DNA from: a virus
IMG/VR virus record: IMGVR_UViG_3300025082_000058
Location: 1 to 26,920 of that record
Strand: one strand, 5' to 3'
Length of the DNA stretch: 26,920 bases
Shown: piece after piece, positions 16,062 to 25,000 of the stretch
How positions within the stretch are numbered: the stretch's first letter is position 1
Layout of the letters: every line of letters begins with the position of its first letter
Program-made: the position numbers and the translations under genes
Notes under the pieces: model-generated
What the model saw: only the letters and a program-made list of their open reading frames with translations
What the model was told of the DNA's origin: nothing
The model's database searches: none

Positions 16062-19000
16062 GTGGCCCTTACTGCACTTGAAACAGCACTTAGTCAGAGT
16101 CAACCAGCATTTAATCCTACTCTTGACGAAGAAACTGTAAGAAACTATATTAATATATATAAAAAGGGAGAAGAACAACTCTCCAAGGAGGACTTAGCCC
16201 TTTTAGAGAAGCATGCTAATTTTTATAAGATTCCTTTCGCCCTGAGTGAGGTAGATAATGATGGTAGTATAAAGGGGATGATAGGCCAGCTTGGTTCTGG
16301 GTTTGTATCCGGCTTTTCTACATTTAACGTTGGTGACCCCCCGAAAGGTACATGGGAGGGTATTGCACGCAATGTGGGCCATCTTGCTGGGTTCGTAGGT
16401 TTTGTACCTATCCCCATGAAACTTGCCAAATTAAGTAAGTTAGCCATGGGACTAAAGAAACAACAGGGGAAGTTCTCTATACCCATGCGAATTGCTGGCG
16501 CAGCTACTAAAAAAGCAGAGAAAATAGCTGGTCGTATTATGACTAAAACTGCTATTGGTGCACGTGCTGAGGCTACTAGCACTGCTGTGGGATTTTTAAA
16601 TACTAAGGTAGTCAAGGATATTGTAACGGGTGGATTTCATCTTGGGGTAGCTAGTGCTGTAAGTAGTTGGCAAGGCGGTGTAGATGAGATGATTAAGTCA
16701 TTTATACATGGCGCTGAAACTGGCGCAGTATTCCGTGGAATTGGAAACCTTATTCAGACCGGTGATCTGATGGGTGATAAGATACTCAGAGGCCTTGCTT
16801 CCTCAGCTTATACTGGTCTTCCTTCTTCTATGCGTGGTGACACAACCCCCGAACAAGTGTATCAGTACTTACTTGGTGCTTACTTTGGCGTAAAAGAGAT
16901 GCCATATCATAAAAGGTCTGGCTTGCAGCATCTTGCTAAGATGCATAAAAAGGGTAAGATTTATCCAGAAGAAGTTAAGGGATGGGAAGAGCTGGATGAG
17001 ACGACACAGAAGTGGACTAAGGAAGAGGCTGATAGAACCTTTGATAAGATAGGTGCAAATGCGCTTGCATTTAGGCTTGCCCAAACAGGTGAGTTAGATG
17101 TTGTAGAAGCACAGAAATTGGCTGAGGAGTATATAGCTAATAGGGCTAAGTATACTAGTGAGGGAGAAGAAATATCTCCGCTTTCAGCAAAGCTGGTAGA
17201 GGGGAGAGAAAATGCTGCTGTCATAAGTGCTGTTGAAGAAAACAGGGGAGAGGAATCTACTCTAGATTACTCGCTCGACAACACAGATATAGGTGCTGCC
17301 ATTGAAAAAGGCATGTTCTTCAGTAAGAGAACAGAGAACTGGGTGAAAAGGAACCTAGAGCAGGTATGGAACAAGCCAGACGTTGAGCCAGATACAGAGA
17401 AGGCTAGGGCACTTCTTAGTTTTGATATAGAGAACCAGTGGCTTAGCATGGTTAAGACTGCCAGGAAAGAGGGTACTCCTAATCCCAGCGATGAAATGAT
17501 AGGGTGGCTGCGGTCTACTTACGGGGCAGATGTAGATCAAACTGGTAAAAATTTCTGGAGACAATCTGGAGAGAGGATGCTAAAGAGTCGGCACGTCCCT
17601 ATGCTTACTACATTTAATGGAGAATTATATGAACTTGGTAAGAGGGATAAGGAAGGCGAAAGAAATCACTTAAATGCTGCTGGGAATAGGAAGTCACTTA
17701 GAGAAGAGCCAAAGCTTATTGATGAGGTGCATGCTGATGCCACGATAAGAAATGGTGAGGAATCTTCTGACCGTGCGTATATGATCTTAGACCATGCAGT
17801 TGTGACGATACCCAATAGAGGTAATGTAGAGCTTGAGCTTATTGTGTTGGCAGACCATTTTTATCGAGAGGCTCAAGATCAGTTAATATCAGAAAAAGGA
17901 ACAGAAGATTATTATACTCTTGTTAAAGGCCTTGCGCTACGGAAGTTCCAGGATTACCATGCAAATAATTTTAAAGCAATGGATGAGAGGGGGTATTTTT
18001 ATTATGGTGGTAAGGGTGATGCTGGTAGGCAGTACTTTGTAAAGTACCATCCTGAAACTGCGGGAGTGGAGCTACAGACAGTGGCTAAGGGTAGAGATAT
18101 AAGGGGAGAGAATATAACTTCAAATAACAAGGGAATAATTGCAGCACTTACAAACCCCACAGAATTAGCCAGGCAGAAGGGCAATCTCCCTAAGGCATAC
18201 CCAATTAAATTTCGTGGAAATACCTATGAAGATGCTGAGGGGGCATATCAGGCTCACAAAACAGGTAAGATTTCACAAGATTATAAATTAATGGTTGAGG
18301 TTATAACAGAAAAATTGGATCAGTATCCCGAGCTTGTTTCAGAGATTACTATAAGGGGTGGAAGGGATTTCATAAAAAAATCAAAGCATATGATAAGCGC
18401 AACATATGACAGAAAAAGTAGATGGACGGGCAGAGGGCTAAATAGTAGATTTATAAAAGCCTTGCATGAAGCTTACTCCAAGGTTGGGCCGGCTGAGGGT
18501 GGAGATAAAAAACCTATTGGTACTATCCAAATGCAACCTGACCATATGCAATCTATTAGCGAAGGTACTAAACTGCTTACTTCTCGTAGTAACAGTTATC
18601 ATCATAAGTTTTATAAAGGTGATGGTATATATAAAATGCCTAATGGTGAACAAGTTGAGCTGAAACATGTTAAGAATAACTTGATAGAAGCTGAAGGTCG
18701 GGAATCTTTTACTGTTAAAGAAATGATTAGACATATGTACGAAGAAGGCCTTGCAGATTCAGACGCAGGTATTAAAGATGAGTTTGCTCGACTAGAGGGC
18801 TTTGAAGACTGGGCAAATATGGAAGCTACTGCTCGTCCTGAAACAAAAAGATGGATGAAAGGTATTGGTTTTAAAAATCTATATCAGGTTAAGCCTGTTC
18901 GGGCTAGGACCATACCTCGTCGTAAGGTTACATCCTTGGATGAACAGATATCTGAAATACGTAAAATATTTGAGCAGCATGGAATAACTCAATTCGCTTT

Positions 19001-22000
19001 TGAAAAAGCATTTGAAGAAGATATGTATGAATGGAATGAAGCCCTGGGTGCAGGAGGAACTGGGCAGAAGGAGTGGATTTTAACAACAGGTGAAGCAAGT
19101 GATATGTTTAAGAGGGCATATATCTCTAATGTATTGTATGAACTGGAATTAAATGGGTACTCAACTGATTTTAATAATTTGAAAACAGTATTAAAGGATG
19201 GCTTTATTAATTCTGCTAAGGCCTTTAATAAGCGCCAACAAATATGGTTTACAAGTGGGTTTTCTTCTAACCCAGAATTTATACGAAGTTTTAAAGGGGA
19301 AAATAATAAGGTAATAGATGATTTAAGCGACCAAGGCGGATGGAATGTAGCCTTAATAAAGGATGATGCAGAGTTACGATGGGGAGATGGTGCTATTTAT
19401 GGTAGGAGTGATGCCATTGATGCACAGAATGCTGATTGGGGAATGCCATCTGAGGGAGGTGCTCATAAATCTTTTATAGTAAGTAGTCTGGACGGTGCCG
19501 CACCAACTAATAAGGGTGCTATTCTAGGCAAGTATATGGTACACACTGCTTCGGAGCCTCTACAGAAGTTTATGAAAAAGAAACACATACATTTCTTAAT
19601 ACCTGAGGCATCAGCCAAGCAGTATGGGGATAGGAATCTCGGGACACTTAAGTGGGTTAATGGGAAACCTACGCTTATAGGTACAGTAGAGAATCTTCCC
19701 ATAGAATCTTTTAAGGGTGTCTTCTCTGACAAAATAGATTCACATAGCACTGATGTCCAAAGAGTTCCAAAGCAGATGATGTCTAATCTTACTCCTTTTG
19801 CTTATAGGAGAATAGACGAAAGAGTAATAGATGATATGTATAATACTCTTTCTCATACTGAGTTCAATGGGGATGCCGAGTATAATGAACTACTAGCACA
19901 GTATCTTAGGTCACCATCTGATAACAAAGATATGCTCCCCGGGCTTATTAAGAACATTGATAACATTGGTATACGTCCACTATTAGATGCTATAAAGCAA
20001 CCTGGAGCAGAGGGATTTGCTAATGCTGCGTATGCTTCTATACAAAAAATTAATACTAACATTATAAGCGAGATGGTTGCAGCGGGAGAAATGTCTTATT
20101 CCGAGTCACAAAATCCTAACGTTGAAATATCACAACACTCATTAGTCCACGACAGAATGATGAGATATTCTGGAGAGAGTGTTGCGTCTGTTCTTCATAA
20201 GTATGCTAGAGATTATCGAATGGCTACGATGAGAAATTATGTTGTTCATCGCCTTACTAGACCTAGGGTACATAATAGTTTCTCAGCTAGAATGAGACCA
20301 TTTGATTTGGGTTTAAGACATCAGAAGAATACAATGCAATTAAAGAAAAAGGGAGGGGAGAATATCTTTTTCCTTGACAACGGCTACAGGGATATGGTTA
20401 TACGTAGTGAGGAGTTGTGGGGGAATAAAAAGAAGACATTAGGAGAGATTTGGGATGAGTATAATAGTTCTTCTAAGAGCTTTGGCAACCTTCGTCCACA
20501 GGTAAAGGAACTTTTACGCACGACAATAGTTCGTATACCAATGGATTCTCTGAGTGGTGCACATGTCCTAGAATTTAAAGGATTTACTGGGGTGCGAGGC
20601 TATGGAGTCTTAGTCCACCCAAAAACTGTGGAAGCTCTTGCGGGTGCTGATTTTGATGGTGATAAAGCATTTGGATTTTTCGGAGATAGCAAATATGGAT
20701 TTAAGAAAAGCTGGAAAGATATGTATGCCAATCAAAAGAATGAATTCGGTGGGGAGACTACTGATCAAGTAAAAGCAGAATTCCGTTCCACCTTCACTAC
20801 TACTCCAACTGGCAAGTCAGATGCAGAAGAGTTAAAGCAAGCAATAAGAGAACAAGTTCTTCAGTATAGCCCACAGCGTCGCAGGTTCTTTTCGGAGGCA
20901 GCGTCATCAGGGAGAGAGTTACTCGGGCCTGCTGTAGTTAACAGAGCGACTATTAGTGCAGCTTATTCTGCTGCCAGGGCATCTAAGAATGGGTATTATG
21001 AATATGAGCTTGAGCTAAGAAAGCCGTGGATACCAACTGGAAAGGGTACAAGGGCTATTATAAGAATGATCCCACGGGGTAATACTAAAAAAGAACGAGA
21101 GGCTGCATTAGCAAATTTCCGTAGGTTGGCACGTGCTGCAGTAGCTTTTTCATGTGATCCAATGGATGAAGCTGGATTAAAGAATAGAGATATATTTTAT
21201 CAGAATTTGGTTGATAGTGTATTTACTTGGGAAGTATATACACAGCGTGGAAAGAGCAAAAGATATGTATTGGATCGGAAAGTTAGCAAGGAGTTTAATT
21301 CCGACCTAATGGGACGTCAAGTGCAGCATAAAAGAATGGGCCTTGCTGGTAAGTTTGGTGATATTAACTCTGCGCTATATGGAAGAAATCGTAGCGAAGA
21401 AAGGAGATGGACGTTCCAGGAAATACGAGAGAAACTAGATAATGCAACTAACCCAATCGATGGCATCCCTGAGGAGAGTCAGAATACATTCCTTGCTAAG
21501 CTTGCTGTGGACTTGAAGGGTGTAGACTGGTCTGATGATATATTTAAACGTATCTATGATTCTGAGGCAGCTGAAAAAGGTGGTAATCCATTCCATCGTT
21601 TGAAAAAATTATATGATGAGTTTCATAGTAGCTTAGGTCAGTATGAGTGGCTAAGAGAGGCATTGGGAAGGGGTACCCTTGCTTCTCCAAGAGGTCAGTA
21701 TATAGACTTGGTAATAAAGCATAAACTTTGGGATGAGACATTTTTAAAAGAGCAATTAGACCCTGCTAATGAAAACTATAAAGAGAATATTCTTAGTGGG
21801 AAGCAGTTTAGTAGAATAACGAAGACTAGGGCAGAAAATAACTTTAAGTACAATGAAAAAGACCTGGAGTTAAGGGAGCAGGACTTACGGACAGTCGTGA
21901 GAATGGCTGAAGACTTTATTGTTAATGACCTTTCTGACATGGCAAGTGTTGTTAGGCTAGCTGAAATTGCAGAGGGTATGGACCCGGCAAAGATATATGA

Positions 22001-25000
22001 TATATTCAAATTCGCAGAGAGACTAAAACAGGAATCATATCTTATGGCAAAAGATAGGAGTAAAATTCCAGAGGAAGATGCTTTAAAAACGCCAGAAGAA
22101 AGACAGATAGCAGAAGGATTTGCGAAGGAATATTTTGGAGAGGTAGGAGTTTCCGCACTTTCTGATCAGATTCGAATAAATTATATGATACGTAAGAAGA
22201 AATACGGTGACCCAAAAGTTCCTGAAGATCGTCGAGTGTCTCTTAATAAACAGGAGCAAGATTTGCTCGATGCTTTTTTACTTGGTAGTATCAATAGGGG
22301 TAGGCATAAGACCGTAGAAAAAATGGAGAAGGCAGTAGACCAGATGATAAAGACCGGCGAATATAATGGTCAGAAAGTTGATAACATTGATGGAATGATA
22401 AATATATTAGACTCTTACAAAAAAAATATTGATAATACTTCTACAAGCCGGCTTGGCCTTGCCTCTGATGCGGTGAGTGAAAATAGTGTTAGAAAGTATA
22501 TGGAACACTATGAAAGACTTTTTAATAAGACAGCTAGGGTTCCCGATAAGAAGACACAGGATAGAGTTTTAAAAGAAGCTGAGGTGGCCGATCGACCACA
22601 GCCATTGTTTGATAGGGATGGAAAGAGGATAAAGGGTTCTGCTATTGAGGCGTCAGACTATGATGAGACTACTCAGCAATACCTGGACGAGTATGCTCCC
22701 TTTGTTGGGCTTAAGAATAAACCATTGTCAGGTGAGCCAGCTGAGTTGTATGCAGAGATTAGAGATCATCTTGAGTTTTATCAGAATAGTGTAGGTAGGA
22801 AATTAAACGGCCTTGTTAGGGGACTGTTTAATAAGGACCTAAACGAAATGAATCTTGAAGACTTTCGTAATCTTAATAGGTTCTTCAAAGAAACTCGTAC
22901 TGGTACGTGGTATCAGCGCTTGTTCCAGAAAGTAAGCAAGGACAAGGGGCCAGAGCTTTCGGGTTGGTTTTATCATATGTTCCCAGAGGCTATACATCGC
23001 AACTTATTAAGGTACGAGATGGACCTCATGGAAGTAAGGCGGCCATACAAGGATAAGTTTGGAAATGAGATTACTGGCCGCGCAGAAGTTCCTACTTCAA
23101 CTATAGATAAGCTTGAGAATATCACACATGCAGCGCAGGAACAGTCTATACAAGCATACGAGGAAGAGAAAAAGATATTTCGGGATAGGCTCATTCCATA
23201 TCTAGAAGGCGTCGAAGATGGTAATGCGTTGTATGAGATGGCAGTGCAGACACGGCAAAGATACCTCAAGCCAAGAGATGAGAATCGTTCCTATGAGGAG
23301 GCGTATAGAAATTCAGCAAAGGAGTTGGATTGGAAAACATTGCGTGGCAAGAAATATCGTGTAATACTTGGCAAGGAATCGAAGGTAATGACTGGCGAAG
23401 AAATCGTTGAAAGTATAAATGAAATTATTACTAAACAGAATGAGGTTACTAAGAGATGGTTAAAAGGTGATGAGGGGAGAATTCAAGAGTATCTTTCGCT
23501 AGATAATAACACTATGGCGGGCTTACATAAGTTGAGAAATAAGTTTATTAAAGACATGGAGGCGGCTGCCAGGGACGGGACTAAGATTGATCTTGGTCTC
23601 GGGGTAGATGGTATACAGAAGATTAGTAAGAGGGTTTTAATGAGCCTTACTAATGATCTTGGTAAGAGTGAAAAAATAAGAACCAACTTTACTCTTGATC
23701 CTACACAGTTCTTACCTACGAAGCAATATTATCCACATATATTTGGCAACAGGAAAATTGCCATGAAAGAACGTAACAAGTATATACAAAAAATAATGAA
23801 TGACCCTACCTTAACTAAAGAGGAGCGTGGACAACAAGTTAGGGAAACAGTGATTCATTTCCATCAGATGACTGGTGATTGGATACCTGTAGATCAAATG
23901 GGGGAGGCATATGATGCAGTAGAGAAGGCTTATTCTGAGATCGCAGCCGGTAAGAAAAAGAAGGATTCTACCTTAACTTTTTTCCAGGCAAACAAGAGAG
24001 CACGAAGTCAGTTTCATAGGAAAGCACATTTCCCTGGTTGGAAGGCAAATGTAGAGGCTTATGAAAGTTACATGAAAAATATTATTGATACTTATTATAG
24101 ATCGATCTCACAAATAGGTGCCCGGTCAGCTATTATGGAGTTTCGTAGTGGCCACCTCAAGAAACATGGGGATGTTGACTTAACAAATGCGTGGGGTAAC
24201 TTCTACAATCTTTATGCTAGACAAGCTATGGGGTTCCCGAGCAAGATACCACAGCATGTTATTGATAATCCCAGTATGAAACTTAAGGGCACTCCCTATG
24301 CATGGGTTAGTGATAGTGCTGTCCTTGGTAAGTTAAATAGAATGAGAAAGTGGTTGGGAGTTAAAGAGGATGCGAAACTGCCAGAGGAGCTACAGGGTTT
24401 TGACTTTCAACAGATGGCACATTGGGGAAATCTTGAGGCTAAATATGAGCTGGCTTCGTTGCTTGCACATCCTAAGAGTGCAATAGCTAACTTTTATGGT
24501 GGTACTGTACATACTCTTATCTCTACTGGGTACAGTAATCTTAAGAATGCAAGGAACTTTGCGTATCTAAAAACAAATGTTAACCCAGAGTGGATGAGCA
24601 TGGAAGATGTAGAGGAATTTGTGCGTAAACAAGGTGTTCATGAAGAATTTATGATTTATGAAGCCGGCCTCAGTCCTGAATTAAAGGGAGCAAAGTGGGA
24701 TAAGTTTTTTAGGGCGGCAAGAAAAAAAATTAATAACGACCCAGAGATGGATGACAAAAGTTTATATTCTCTTGCGGAAGAACATGGACTCAGCAAAAGT
24801 ATATTTGACAAAGCCGCGTGGTTTATGCGACGCCCAGAACGTACCCTACGTAGGGATGCTTTTATGGCACACTATTTACAGGCTCGTGAAAAGTTTGGTG
24901 TGGCAATTAGACAGTTCGATCATCCTTACTTGATTCAAATGGCAAAGAGGGGGGTAAAGGCAACACAGTTCTTATACTCTGCACCTCACCGCCCTATGTT

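Noticed and set aside
16060-16140. ATG at 16060, two bases before the GTG of the giant gene, in another frame
   Set aside because: It opens only 26 codons before TAA and would compete with the GTG. The GTG frame runs for 3175 codons and has suitable SD spacing, so the ATG is taken as incidental.
20649-20663. DFDGD as an EF-hand-like calcium loop
   Set aside because: The DxDxD spacing alone could be calcium-binding. However, the upstream RxP and HP elements and the downstream helical blocks fit an RNA polymerase barrel, and no EF-hand Glu or flanking helix pattern is evident.
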